Assembly: GCA_910574255.1 (NCBI GenBank)
Contig: CAJTAK010000005.1
Coordinates: 209,184 to 273,183 of the forward strand
Direction: 5' to 3'
Length of the DNA: 64,000 bases
Source of the DNA: Clostridia bacterium
GTDB lineage: Bacteria; Bacillota; Clostridia; Lachnospirales; Lachnospiraceae
Shown: piece after piece, positions 34,390 to 43,230 of the stretch
Layout: the number at the start of each line of letters is the position of its first letter
Position numbering within the stretch: position 1 is the first letter of the stretch
Position numbers and translations under genes: made by a program
Notes under the pieces: model-generated
The model's input: the letters and a program-made list of their open reading frames with translations, nothing else
The model's database searches: none
What the model was told of the DNA's origin: nothing

Positions 34390-36315
34390 ATGGGTAAAAG
34401 AGAAGAATACCTGGAGATTTCAAAGGAAATCACAAAACTGGTTGGCGGCATGGACAATATTCAGGGAACGGCACATTGTGCAACCCGTCTGCGGATTGTA
34501 CTAAAGGACGACAGCCAGGCGGACCTAAAGAAGCTTGAAAATGTCAGCAAGGTAAAGGGAGCCTTTGTTGCGGGAAATCAGCTTCAGTTGATTTTCGGGG
34601 CAGGTCTTGTGAATGATGTGTATGAGGTTTTTGCGGAATATACGCATACGCAGAATATGTCCCTTGGAGATCTGAAAGAGCAGAGTGCGAAGAAACAGAA
34701 TCCGGTGCAGGCCGTGATCAAAGCTCTGTCAGATGTGTTTATCGGAATTATGCCTGCGATTTTGGCGGCCGCACTTCTCATGGGGATTACCGGAGTGCTT
34801 GGAAATATGGAGATGGTGAAAAGCAATGAGAGCCTGTATGCGTTAAATAAGCTTACGAGCCTGGCGTCCACCGGGATCTTTGCGATTCTGCCCATGGCAG
34901 TTTGCTACTCCGCAGTAAAACGGTTTGGCGGCAATCCGGTTCTGGGTATGGTGGTAGGAGCCATTATGCTGGATTCCTCTCTGGCAAATGCATATTCCGT
35001 GGGATCCGGAACAGTCGTGCCCGAGGTTCTCCATCTGTTCGGCCTGAATGTTGCACTGGTCGGTTTTCAGGGAGGAATTATTATCGCATTGATGATGGGC
35101 TTTGTGGTTGCAAAGCTGGATCAATTTTTCAACAAGAAAGTTCCGGATTCCATCAAACTGTTGGTGGCACCTATGCTGACGGTATTTCTTTCTACAGTCC
35201 TTTTATTTACCTGCATCGGGCCTGTGGGCAGAATTCTTTCCAACGGCATCACGGGGGGACTGGTATGGGCCACGGAGCATCTGGGCGTCTTCGGATATGC
35301 ACTGTTTGCAGGACTTCAGCAGATCATCGTAATTACCGGACTTCACCACATTATCGGAGCCGTGGAGGCCCAATTGATTGCCACAACTGGCCTGAACTTT
35401 ATCAATCCCCTTATGTCGGTGGCTTTGATGGGACAGGGCGGAGCCGTTCTCGGCTATCTGGTGCTGAACTGGAAAAATGTGAAAGCAAGGGAGCTTTGCA
35501 TCCCCAGCTTTTGTTCCACCCTGTTTGGCATCAGTGAGCCTGCCATTTTTGGTGTGAATCTGAGATACCGCTATCCCCTGGCGGGCGGATGTCTCGGCGG
35601 AGCCATCGCAGGTGCCTATGTGTATTTTGCCAATCTGACCTCACTGGGCTTTGGAACTACGGCCCTGCCGGGCATTGCCATTGTAAATCCAGCCTCCAAC
35701 GGCTATGTTCATTATATTGTGGCTCATGTAATTGCATTGACCTGCGGCTTTGTATTTGCAGCCCTTTTCGGCAGATTTGCAGGCCGGAAACAGGAAGAGC
35801 AGGAAGAAGAAACCAGAGAAAATCCGGCTGAGAAAGTGGAAGAAGAGAAAGAGAAGTTCACAGGAAGAATTGAGCTGACAGCACCGGCAAAAGGCAGGGT
35901 GTGTCCGGTTGCGGAATCTACGGATCCCACGTTCTCCCAAAAGGTTATGGGAGACGGCGTTGTGGTTTTCCCGGAAAAGGGAGAGGTTCAGGCCCCCTGT
36001 GACGCAGTGATTGCCTTTACATATCCGGGCGGCCATGCCCTGGGACTGGAGCTGGCGGACGGCTCATCTATTTTGCTTCACTGTGGAGTTGATACGGTAA
36101 ATCTACAGGGAGAGGGCTTTGATGTATTGGTAAAAGAGGGCCAAAGGGTTGCAAAGGGAGAGCTGCTGCTGCGTTTTGACAAAGCTTTAATTGAAAAGGC
36201 GGGCTATTCCAGCGAGGTCCTGATGATTGTTTCGGAGGTGGCCGACGGACGGAAGCTGGAAGTGGCGGACGCAGATTCCATGACAGACAATGGAACTGTA
36301 GCGGTATTGTTATAA
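34390..36315 (+). CDS. scrA: Sucrose-type PTS transporter, EIIBCA
   Basis: This 641-residue glc-superfamily permease imports and phosphorylates sucrose or a related sugar. EIIB (residues 1-85) has the phosphocysteine in TAHCATRLRI (Cys30). EIIC (about 105-465) has around ten membrane spans with the conserved GLHHIIGAVEAQ and FGISEPAIFGVNLR. EIIA (about 490-641) has the two histidines in GGHALGLE (His549) and LLHCGVDTV (His564). I took the ATG at 34390, with GGGAGG seven bases upstream; another ATG lies 15 bases earlier. GH32 follows directly. Confidence 0.92.
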   Translation: MGKREEYLEISKEITKLVGGMDNIQGTAHCATRLRIVLKDDSQADLKKLENVSKVKGAFVAGNQLQLIFGAGLVNDVYEVFAEYTHTQNMSLGDLKEQSAKKQNPVQAVIKALSDVFIGIMPAILAAALLMGITGVLGNMEMVKSNESLYALNKLTSLASTGIFAILPMAVCYSAVKRFGGNPVLGMVVGAIMLDSSLANAYSVGSGTVVPEVLHLFGLNVALVGFQGGIIIALMMGFVVAKLDQFFNKKVPDSIKLLVAPMLTVFLSTVLLFTCIGPVGRILSNGITGGLVWATEHLGVFGYALFAGLQQIIVITGLHHIIGAVEAQLIATTGLNFINPLMSVALMGQGGAVLGYLVLNWKNVKARELCIPSFCSTLFGISEPAIFGVNLRYRYPLAGGCLGGAIAGAYVYFANLTSLGFGTTALPGIAIVNPASNGYVHYIVAHVIALTCGFVFAALFGRFAGRKQEEQEEETRENPAEKVEEEKEKFTGRIELTAPAKGRVCPVAESTDPTFSQKVMGDGVVVFPEKGEVQAPCDAVIAFTYPGGHALGLELADGSSILLHCGVDTVNLQGEGFDVLVKEGQRVAKGELLLRFDKALIEKAGYSSEVLMIVSEVADGRKLEVADADSMTDNGTVAVLL

Positions 36316-36337
36316 CAGAACGGAAAGAGGAAGCAGG

Positions 36338-37804
36338 ATGGACAGAGAATTCTATGCAAGGGAATATCCGAATTACAAAGCCATGCGGAAGCGGGCGGGG
36401 ATGGATAAAAACAGGCTGAAGCTTCATCTGATGCCGCCCTCGGGATGGATGAACGATCCCAACGGACTGTGCCAGTTTCAGGGAGTATATCATATTTATT
36501 TCCAGTATACACCTTTTTTGGCCGGCTGGGGCTTGAAGCTATGGGGACATTACACCACCCGGGATTGGATTCATTTTCAGGAGGAGGAGCCTTTTCTCTT
36601 TCCGGACTGCCCCTGGGATCGGGACGGTGTTTACAGTGGTTCCGCTTTTGTTAAGGATGGCGAGCTGCACTATTTTTATACGGGAAATGTAAAGCTGACA
36701 GACAGGGCGTATGACTATGTAATGGAGGGGCGGGAGCAGAACACCATTCATGTGAAAAGCCGTGACGGGATGGAGACGGGAGAAAAGCAGCTGGTGTTAA
36801 CCCATAAGGATTACCCCGAGGATATGTCCAAGCATGTTCGGGATCCGAAGATTTTCTGCCAGAATGGAGTCTATTATATGCTTCTGGGAGCAAGGAATGG
36901 GAAAGACGAGGGCTGTGTCCTGCTGTTTTGGTCCCGGGACCTGGAGCACTGGAGTTATTTTGATCGGATTGTATCCAAAGAACCCTTTGGATATATGTGG
37001 GAATGTCCGGATCTGTTTGAGCTGGGAGGGAGGGCCTTTTTGCTGGCCTGCCCTCAGGGTCTTCCCAAGGGGGAGCATTGCCGTCAGAATGTATATCAGT
37101 GCGGTTATTTTCCCATAGAGTTGGATTTGGAGCATAGGGAGTATCATTTGGGGGAATTTGCCGAGCTTGACAGGGGCTTTGATTTTTATGCGGCCCAGAG
37201 CTTTGAGGATGACAGAGGACGGAGAATCCTCCTTGGATGGATGGGAATGCCGGATGCGGATTATGACAGGGATCCTACGGTGGAATGGGACTGGATTCAC
37301 GCAATGGCCCTGCCCAGGGTATTGAGCTGCTTTGACGGAAAGCTGATTCAGCAGCCCTTAGAAGAGATGAGAGAACTGCGTAAGAATAAGAGGGAAGCTT
37401 TGATTCGGGACTTTGGGATTCAAAAGACAGAGGATTGCTGTTTTGAAATGAGAATTGTTTTCGAAGAGCAGACGCAGGCCATGGCTCTTTGGCTTCGGGA
37501 AGATGTATCGCTCAGCTATCAGGGAGAGATTCTTACGCTCTCCCTGGGAGAAAGCGGGTATGGAAGAAAGAGCCGCACGGTCAGGCTTAAGTGTCTTAGA
37601 AATCTTACAATATTTTCGGATACCTCATCCATTGAAATCTTTATCAATGATGGGGAGGAGGCGATGACCACACGGGTGTTCAGCCAAAGCTTAAGACAGA
37701 ATGTGTGGTTTGCGGATCCGGTTTTGGATGGAAAGGCAGAGTTTTATGAGCTTCAGGGGCTGAAAGTGCACTATAGATCCATTTCCTCTCGCAGAATCGA
37801 ATAA
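36338..37804 (+). CDS. scrB: Sucrose-6-phosphate hydrolase, GH32
   Basis: This 488-residue intracellular beta-fructofuranosidase splits sucrose-6-phosphate from the PTS. The three GH32 catalytic blocks are present: WMNDPNG with the nucleophile Asp40, RDPKIF with Asp169, and WECPDLF with the acid/base Glu near 222. A C-terminal beta-sandwich follows from about residue 355. There is no signal peptide. It starts 22 bases after the EIIBCA gene and overlaps the convergent GNAT gene by 34 bases. Confidence 0.93.
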   Translation: MDREFYAREYPNYKAMRKRAGMDKNRLKLHLMPPSGWMNDPNGLCQFQGVYHIYFQYTPFLAGWGLKLWGHYTTRDWIHFQEEEPFLFPDCPWDRDGVYSGSAFVKDGELHYFYTGNVKLTDRAYDYVMEGREQNTIHVKSRDGMETGEKQLVLTHKDYPEDMSKHVRDPKIFCQNGVYYMLLGARNGKDEGCVLLFWSRDLEHWSYFDRIVSKEPFGYMWECPDLFELGGRAFLLACPQGLPKGEHCRQNVYQCGYFPIELDLEHREYHLGEFAELDRGFDFYAAQSFEDDRGRRILLGWMGMPDADYDRDPTVEWDWIHAMALPRVLSCFDGKLIQQPLEEMRELRKNKREALIRDFGIQKTEDCCFEMRIVFEEQTQAMALWLREDVSLSYQGEILTLSLGESGYGRKSRTVRLKCLRNLTIFSDTSSIEIFINDGEEAMTTRVFSQSLRQNVWFADPVLDGKAEFYELQGLKVHYRSISSRRIE

Positions 37805-38289
37805 ATACAGTAGGAATGCACCTGGCCGTTCTTATAGATACCGTTTCGCATGGTGCCCTCATAAGTAAAGCCTGCTTTTTCCAGAACACCTCTTGATCCG
37901 GTATTATAGGCAAAGGGTTCCGCAGAAATGCGGATAATGTCAAAGGTCTGAAACGCTTCCCGGCAAATGATTTGCACGGCCTGAGACATAATGCCCTGCC
38001 GCCAATATTCTTCCGAAAGCCAGTAGCCCAATTCACCGGATTTCTCGTATACATCATTCAGGAGCGTGACTGCAATGCACCCGGCGGCTTTCCCCTCCAC
38101 TTCAATGGCCCATGTGAACCCATGGCTGTCTCCCTTGGAAATGCAGTCGTTGATGAACCAGTTGGCATCCTCAAGGGTATAGGGATTGGGAAAGACATTG
38201 CGCAGGTTGGCGGCGATCTTCGGATTGTCCGCAGCTTTGGCAAGGGCTTTGGCGTCTTCTGTTCTCCAGTGTCTTAGTTGAAAGTTCAT
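37771..38289 (-). CDS. RimJ/RimL-like GNAT acetyltransferase
   Basis: This 172-residue GNAT opens MNFQLRHWRTEDAKALAKAA and has GELGYWLSEEYWRQGIMSQA near residue 88, and an end NTGSRGVLEKAGFTYEGTMR typical of ribosomal-protein or small-molecule N-acetyltransferases. Convergent with the sucrose hydrolase gene, it is probably unrelated to sugar use. AAGGAG lies upstream of the ATG on the minus strand. Confidence 0.85.
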   Translation of the reverse strand: MNFQLRHWRTEDAKALAKAADNPKIAANLRNVFPNPYTLEDANWFINDCISKGDSHGFTWAIEVEGKAAGCIAVTLLNDVYEKSGELGYWLSEEYWRQGIMSQAVQIICREAFQTFDIIRISAEPFAYNTGSRGVLEKAGFTYEGTMRNGIYKNGQVHSYCIYSILREEMDL

Positions 38290-38386
38290 ATTAATAATCT
38301 CCTTTTAAAAACGTTCCAAATGTCTTTTTCAAATAATACAGCAAATAGCTCCTTTTATCAATAAAATATTGTTGTAACACTTTACA

Positions 38387-39214
38387 TTAAAACGTCCCTT
38401 TCCGGTATGCGGAGGGAGACACGGAAAATTCCTTTTTAAATAGTTTGGAAAAAGCCAGCGCATCCTCAAAGCCCAAAGATTCCGCAACAACGGCCACCGG
38501 AAGCTGAGTGGACTTAAGCAGTCCGCAGGCTTTCTTAAGCTTTAGCTCTATGAGGTATTGCTTGGACGGAATTCCAAACTGTTCCCGGAAAATCCGTGTC
38601 ATGTAATGGGGGTGAAAGCCCAGCTCCGAAGCCACATCCTTTAATTTCAAGTTTTTGAAATAATTCATATCCAGATAAAAGCGTATCTTATCCGCCCCGT
38701 TGCGGCGGCCCCACTCCTGCTCCTGGAATGCAATATCCGAAAATAAGTAGGACATAATACGCAGTAAAATGCTGTTAACTGCAAAATAGCTGCTGGTAGT
38801 GTCATCCTGAAAGGTGAGCAGCTCCAGGATGGCAGTTTCGTATTTTTCTGCTGAAAGGCCACGGATGATATAGATTTCCTCCGTGGATGTCATAATATGA
38901 CGAAGATAATTTTCGGCCTGAATGCCCAGAAAGCAGACCCAGGCATAGGTCCATGGCTCATCCCTGGAGGCTTCATAATAGGCCACCTGTCCTGCCGGTA
39001 TCAAAAAGGCATCGCCTGAAGCTGCATGGAACACATGATCACCGATATGCAGCTCCCCCTGGCCCCTTAAAACAAAGTGAATCAAATTATAGGGCCTGAC
39101 CCGGGGACCATAATTCTGTCCGGGGCTGCAGGCTTCATGCCCGGCACTGTAAAGTGTAAGATCTGAGTTGGATTTAAACAGCAGTGAATGATGGGTCTCT
39201 TTATATTCTCGCAT
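38387..39214 (-). CDS. AraC family regulator, likely of the second GH32/PTS unit
   Basis: This 275-residue protein has an N-terminal cupin (ELHIGDHVFHAASGDAFLIPAG near residue 56) and C-terminal AraC helix-turn-helix pair (LKDVASELGFHPHYMTRIFR, VAVVAESLGFEDALAFSKLF). It is divergent from the GH32 gene at 39469 across a 250-bp regulatory gap, an arrangement common for activators of glycoside-use genes. Confidence 0.88.
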   Translation of the reverse strand: MREYKETHHSLLFKSNSDLTLYSAGHEACSPGQNYGPRVRPYNLIHFVLRGQGELHIGDHVFHAASGDAFLIPAGQVAYYEASRDEPWTYAWVCFLGIQAENYLRHIMTSTEEIYIIRGLSAEKYETAILELLTFQDDTTSSYFAVNSILLRIMSYLFSDIAFQEQEWGRRNGADKIRFYLDMNYFKNLKLKDVASELGFHPHYMTRIFREQFGIPSKQYLIELKLKKACGLLKSTQLPVAVVAESLGFEDALAFSKLFKKEFSVSPSAYRKGTF

Positions 39215-39462
39215 AAAATCTCCCTGTTCCCCTTTTTCATATGAAGCAACCCCCAGGTATCAGGAGCTAAGATCTCTTTGGCCCAGGCATCCTATCATGA
39301 GTTTAAGCTAAAAATAGGTAAAGGCTTCGGTAAAGTCATCTTTTTATTTAAAGAATAACACAAAAAGTGTGTTTTTTCCATATTTATTTTTGGAAATGAT
39401 ATGGAAGAACGGGGTGAAATCTAGTTTAATAGAAGCATGAAAGTCAAGTACCCCACAGGAGG
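39215..39462. promoter_or_regulatory. Divergent regulatory region between araC-type and GH32 genes
   Basis: This 248-bp AT-rich gap holds the promoters of both divergent genes. The interrupted palindrome TTCCATAT...ATATGGAA (about 39376-39406) and the small hairpin ACAC-AAAAA-GTGT are visible and could be regulator sites. No near-consensus sigma-A promoter stands out on the plus strand. Confidence 0.4.
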
Positions 39463-39468
39463 ATGAAT

Positions 39469-40824
39469 ATGGGACCTGATAAGAAACAGCAGTACCACCT
39501 TGAGCCGCCCAAGGGGCTTATGAATGACCCCAACGGCCTTGTCTGGTTTCGGGACAGATATTATGTGTTTTTTCAATGGAATCGGTATAAAAAGGATCAT
39601 TCCCATAAGGAGTGGGGGATGTTCTGGTCCAGGGATCTGATAAACTGGGAATTTCGGGGAGGGGCGATTCAGCCGGGCGATACCTATGACCGCTCAGGAG
39701 TCCATTCCGGAAGCTGTCTTGAGATTGACGGAAAGCTTTGCGCTTTTTATACGGGAAGCCGAAAGGACAGTCAGGGAAAACGCAACAGCACACAATGCCT
39801 TGCTGTGAGCCAGGACGGACTGCATTTTGAAAAGAAAGGTGTGGTTCTTTCAACTCCCAAGGGCTTTACCCAGCATTTTCGGGATCCAAAGGTTTTTCGG
39901 ACGAAAAAAAACGGCTATTACATGGTACTGGGCGGACAGAAAGAGAACGGAAAGGGCTCCGTAGTTCTGGGAAGCTCAGAGGACGGGCTTCAGTGGAGGT
40001 ATTCTCATATACTGGCTGAGGCAAAGGAGCACGAAATGATTGAGTGTCCGGATTTGTTCGCCCTGGATGGACAGTATGTGCTGCTGTATTGCCTGCAGAG
40101 ACGGAACAATGAGGAGGATCAGGTGATTTCCGCCCATTCCGCCTATCAGCTGGTTTCCTTTGATGAGGATACGGGCCAGCTTAGGAGCGGGGATTTGGAA
40201 CATGGCTATGAGACGCTGGAATCCGGTTTTGACTTCTTTGCGCCCCAGACCTTTGAAGCCCCGGACGGGCGGCGGATTCTCTTTGGGTGGATGTCACGGA
40301 TGGAGGAAGAGGAGCAGGAAAACAGCTTTGGCCAGGGAGATCCCCGGATTCACTGTCTGACCATTCCCAGAGAGTTGGAGCTTCGGGATGGAAAGCTGTA
40401 TCAGAGACCGCTTCGTGAGTTATACGGGCTGCTTGGGCAGGAATATGAAGTTAAACGGACCGGAGAAAATAGTTGTATGGTGCGGCCTGAGCGGCGGACA
40501 TGGCATTTGAAGCTTCAGGCAATCTCCCATGGGGCATTTTCATCAGAGCTGCATTTGAATCTGGGTGAGACCGAACTTCACTGGGTCGGACGGAGGCTGG
40601 TATTCACTCGCCGGAACTGGGTGAGGGATGAACAAGAAATCCGCAGCCGGATCCTTGAGAGACTGGAAGAGATCGAGATTTGGTCGGATGTTTCCAGCGT
40701 AGAGGTATTTTTAAACGGCGGAGAGGCAGTATTTTCCGCAAGGGTATTTCCCATGACGGAGCCGGCCGTGGTGATTGACGGGATGGATGAGAGAGCAAAG
40801 CTTACGGTTCGGGGAATGATATAA
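39469..40824 (+). CDS. GH32 beta-fructosidase / sucrose-6-phosphate hydrolase
   Basis: This second GH32 enzyme has 451 residues and no signal peptide. The catalytic blocks are LMNDPNG with Asp20, FRDPKVF with Asp near 139, and IECPDLF with Glu near 192; a beta-sandwich follows. It is only distantly similar to the scrB product, suggesting a different phosphorylated fructoside. I chose the ATG at 39469, since AGGAGG would abut the ATG at 39463. The adjacent PTS gene is broken, so its substrate may now enter by another route. Confidence 0.88.
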   Translation: MGPDKKQQYHLEPPKGLMNDPNGLVWFRDRYYVFFQWNRYKKDHSHKEWGMFWSRDLINWEFRGGAIQPGDTYDRSGVHSGSCLEIDGKLCAFYTGSRKDSQGKRNSTQCLAVSQDGLHFEKKGVVLSTPKGFTQHFRDPKVFRTKKNGYYMVLGGQKENGKGSVVLGSSEDGLQWRYSHILAEAKEHEMIECPDLFALDGQYVLLYCLQRRNNEEDQVISAHSAYQLVSFDEDTGQLRSGDLEHGYETLESGFDFFAPQTFEAPDGRRILFGWMSRMEEEEQENSFGQGDPRIHCLTIPRELELRDGKLYQRPLRELYGLLGQEYEVKRTGENSCMVRPERRTWHLKLQAISHGAFSSELHLNLGETELHWVGRRLVFTRRNWVRDEQEIRSRILERLEEIEIWSDVSSVEVFLNGGEAVFSARVFPMTEPAVVIDGMDERAKLTVRGMI

Positions 40825-40917
40825 AATACCGGTATCCCGGACGGCGCCGGAAATTGTTTCATAGAGAGGGCTCCTAAAAAGGGTACTGAAAAATTAAAAA
40901 TGAGGAGGAGATTCAAA

Positions 40918-41784
40918 ATGACGGAACAAGAATTGGCTTCGAAGATCGTAGAACTGACCGGCGGTAAGGAAAACATTTCCACTGTCCGGCACTGTGCCAC
41001 ACGTCTGCGCATTGTTGTGATTGACAGGGAAAAGATTGACACGGACGCAGTGGAGAATCTGGAGAGGGTTAAGGGCTCCTTTTTCAACTCGGGACAGTAT
41101 CAGATTATTCTGGGTACGGGTCTGGTAAACCGTATCTATGACGAGGTAATTAAGATTACCGGAGATCCGGATGCCGGTGCAAAGGGCGGCAAGGAGGAAG
41201 CGCCTGTGTACGGAAATAAGTTCCAGAGGGCCGTCCGCATGTTTTCCGATGTGTTTGTGCCAGTAATTCCCGTACTGGTGGCTACAGGTCTGTTTATGGG
41301 GCTTCGGGGGCTTCTGACACAGGAGGCGGTTCTGTCGCTTTTTGGAATGACGCCCGGGGATGTTCCTCAGGCGCTGCTTACATACACGCAGATTCTTACG
41401 GATACGGCATTTGCATTCCTGCCTGCGCTGGTATGTTGGTCCACGTTCCGCAACTTTGGCGGCAGCCCTGTGATCGGCATTGTGCTTGGCCTGATGCTGG
41501 TAAGCCCCAGTCTTCCCAGCGCCTACGATGTGGGATCCGGGGCAGCGGAGCCTTTGATTTTCTTCGGCTTTCTTCGGGTGGCAGGTTATCAGGGCTCGGT
41601 GCTTCCGGCCTTTGCTACAGGCATTCTTACCGCAAAGTTTGAAAAGTTCCTCCGCCGCCATGTGCCGGATGCGGTTGATTTGATCGTGACGCCTTTTGTG
41701 ACTCTTTTGGCGGGCTCGGCTCTTGCCATGTTCTGTATCGGGCCGGTGCTTCACATGGTAGAAAATGTGGTATTATTCTGGTAA
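40918..41784 (+). pseudogene. Truncated PTS EIIBC component (second system)
   Basis: The N-terminal EIIB domain is intact (phosphocysteine in VRHCATRLRIV). EIIC starts normally (FQRAVRMFSDVFVPVIPVLV) and runs through FCIGPVLHMVENVV, where the frame meets TAA. Compared with the EIIBCA at 34390, about 160 residues of EIIC are missing, including the region equivalent to GLHHIIG and FGISEPAIFG. The junction shows the direct repeat AAATGTGGT (41763-41771 and 41783-41791). Transport by this protein is unlikely. AGGAGGAG precedes the ATG at 40918. Confidence 0.82.
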
Positions 41785-41786
41785 AT

Positions 41787-42356
41787 GTGGTTTCCTTTGG
41801 GGCGGCATTTGCGCTTACATGGTTCTTTGGCTTTAGTGACAAGACGGGGGAAGAGAAAAAGGCTGTTAAGACCGAAAAGTCCAATTCCCTGCCTGAGCCT
41901 GAAAAGACGGCTAAAATCGGCGCAGTGGTAACCGGAACCTATGTACCGATGGCAGAGATTACTGACCAGGTGTTTGCGCAGGGAGTGCTGGGACAGTGCT
42001 GCGGAATTAAGCCGGATGAGGGCAAGGTTTATGCGCCTTTTGACGGGACGGTTACCCAGGTGGCGGATACGAAGCATGCGATTGGACTTCAGGGGCCGAA
42101 AGGCGTGGAGCTGCTGATTCATGTGGGACTTGACACGGTGGATATGAACGGCCAGGGCTTTGATGTTCAGGTGAAGGAGGAGCAGGAGGTCCGTAAGGGA
42201 CAGTTGCTGCTGACGATGGATTTGAAGCAGATCGCAGAGGCGGGGCATCCGGATGTGGTGATGATGGCTGTGACTAACAGTGATGATTATGAGGACCTAA
42301 GGTGGACTGCCGGCGGCAGGGTTGCGGCTGGTGAGGATGTGGCTGAGGTAGGTTAA
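41787..42356 (+). CDS. Detached PTS EIIA domain (glc type) with remnant of EIIC
   Basis: This frame opens at GTG 41787 with the last membrane span of EIIC (VSFGAAFALTWFFGFSDK). It continues through a charged linker into a complete EIIA domain: GAVVTGTYVPMAEITDQVFA, KHAIGLQGPKGVELLIHVGLDTV with both histidines, and GHPDVVMMAV. It is out of frame with the EIIBC part after the deletion. If translated by coupling it could still serve as a phosphocarrier; otherwise it is part of a pseudogene. Confidence 0.7.
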   Translation: MVSFGAAFALTWFFGFSDKTGEEKKAVKTEKSNSLPEPEKTAKIGAVVTGTYVPMAEITDQVFAQGVLGQCCGIKPDEGKVYAPFDGTVTQVADTKHAIGLQGPKGVELLIHVGLDTVDMNGQGFDVQVKEEQEVRKGQLLLTMDLKQIAEAGHPDVVMMAVTNSDDYEDLRWTAGGRVAAGEDVAEVG

Positions 42357-42368
42357 AAATATTTTTTG

Positions 42369-42439
42369 AAAGCGGAGTATCGTACCAAAGTTAGGGGCTG
42401 CGGCAGCTGCCTGATGGTGTTGGTGAAGTACTCCGCTTT
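42369..42439 (+). terminator. Terminator after the second PTS
   Basis: AAAGCGGAGTA (42369-42379) and TACTCCGCTTT (42429-42439) form an 11-bp stem running into T-rich DNA. The loop contains a further GGCAGCTGCC palindrome. Confidence 0.7.
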
Positions 42440-42467
42440 TTATACCTTTTATTAAAGTAAATTTTGC

Positions 42468-42496
42468 TAGAAATAACCGAAATTCTGTAGTATAAT
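42468..42496 (+). promoter_or_regulatory. Probable promoter of the surface-protein operon
   Basis: TATAAT (42491-42496) has a weak -35 (TAGAAA, 42468-42473) 17 bases upstream. The leader that follows is about 155 bases long and AT-rich. Confidence 0.5.
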
Positions 42497-42592
42497 GAAA
42501 AAGTCCTAATAAAAATTGAAAAAATAATCTAATGTTTTATTTATATATGCCGATATATACAATAACGGAGCTGAAAATGAGCGCTCCAGCAG

Positions 42593-42633
42593 ATATTTAT
42601 GTTTTGCGGACAAAGTTTCGCAGAAATAAATAT
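42593..42633 (+). promoter_or_regulatory. Leader hairpin upstream of the membrane-anchored protein
   Basis: ATATTTATGTTTTGCG and CGCAGAAATAAATAT form a stem of about 15 pairs with one bulge and one G-U, ending 11 bases before the AGGAGG ribosome site of the next gene. A second small stem (GGAGC/GCTCC) lies just upstream. I could match it to no known riboswitch class. Confidence 0.4.
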
Positions 42634-42659
42634 AAAAGTTATTCCAGGAGGTATCAAAC

Positions 42660-43196
42660 GTGTCAAACACAGAGCCAAAGAACAACGTAGAGGCAAAGAA
42701 GAAGGGAGGGAAAATTGTTCTTATCATATGCATTTTGATTATCCTGGCCTTGATAGGCGTTGTGATCTATCTGTTGCTGAACAAGGATGGTGAAGAGCAG
42801 GGACGCCGCAATGTGGTAGTCAATGAGGACAATGTGGATAAGATCATTGAGCAGATGCAGGACAGCGAAAGAGTTGCTGACGGTTACTACGAGATGACCA
42901 TGAATTCCACTTGGTATTTTGAGAATGGTACCGCAGCGTCGGACAATGCATATGTAGAGAATACGGTGACGAATACCAACTCGGTGTACTTTGATATCGT
43001 GCGTTCTGATACGGGGGAGACAATCTTTGAATCACCCATTATTCCGGTGGGGAGTCATATGGAGGGAATCACTCTGGATAAGGACTTGGATGCCGGAACG
43101 TATGATTGCGTTCTTATTTATCATTTGTTGGATGAAGAAAATGAGAATGATATCAGTACAGTGCGGGTGAGTGTAACGATTGTTATTGAGAATTAA
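42660..43196 (+). CDS. Membrane-anchored extracellular protein of unknown function
   Basis: This 178-residue protein starts at GTG after AGGAGG. A lysine-rich cytoplasmic head (residues 1-17) precedes one membrane span (IVLIICILIILALIGVVIYL, about 19-38). An extracellular domain of about 135 residues ending in a beta-rich segment (VSVTIVIEN) follows. I do not recognise the domain. It directly precedes a secreted X2-domain protein and could be the membrane partner or anchor for it. Confidence 0.75.
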   Translation: MSNTEPKNNVEAKKKGGKIVLIICILIILALIGVVIYLLLNKDGEEQGRRNVVVNEDNVDKIIEQMQDSERVADGYYEMTMNSTWYFENGTAASDNAYVENTVTNTNSVYFDIVRSDTGETIFESPIIPVGSHMEGITLDKDLDAGTYDCVLIYHLLDEENENDISTVRVSVTIVIEN

Positions 43197-43230
43197 AGGA
43201 ATTGGATGTATTTTCAAGGAGGATATGATA

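Noticed and set aside
36797..37300. 167-codon minus-strand frame
   Set aside because: It is antisense to the GH32 catalytic domain with no supporting start signal.
40894..41754. 286-codon open frame on the minus strand
   Set aside because: It lies wholly opposite the PTS EIIBC gene and has a low-complexity composition rich in His, Lys and Arg, typical of antisense shadows.
42540..42650. c-di-GMP or other known riboswitch in the surface operon leader
   Set aside because: I could not match the conserved bases of the c-di-GMP classes or other common aptamers; only generic hairpins are visible.
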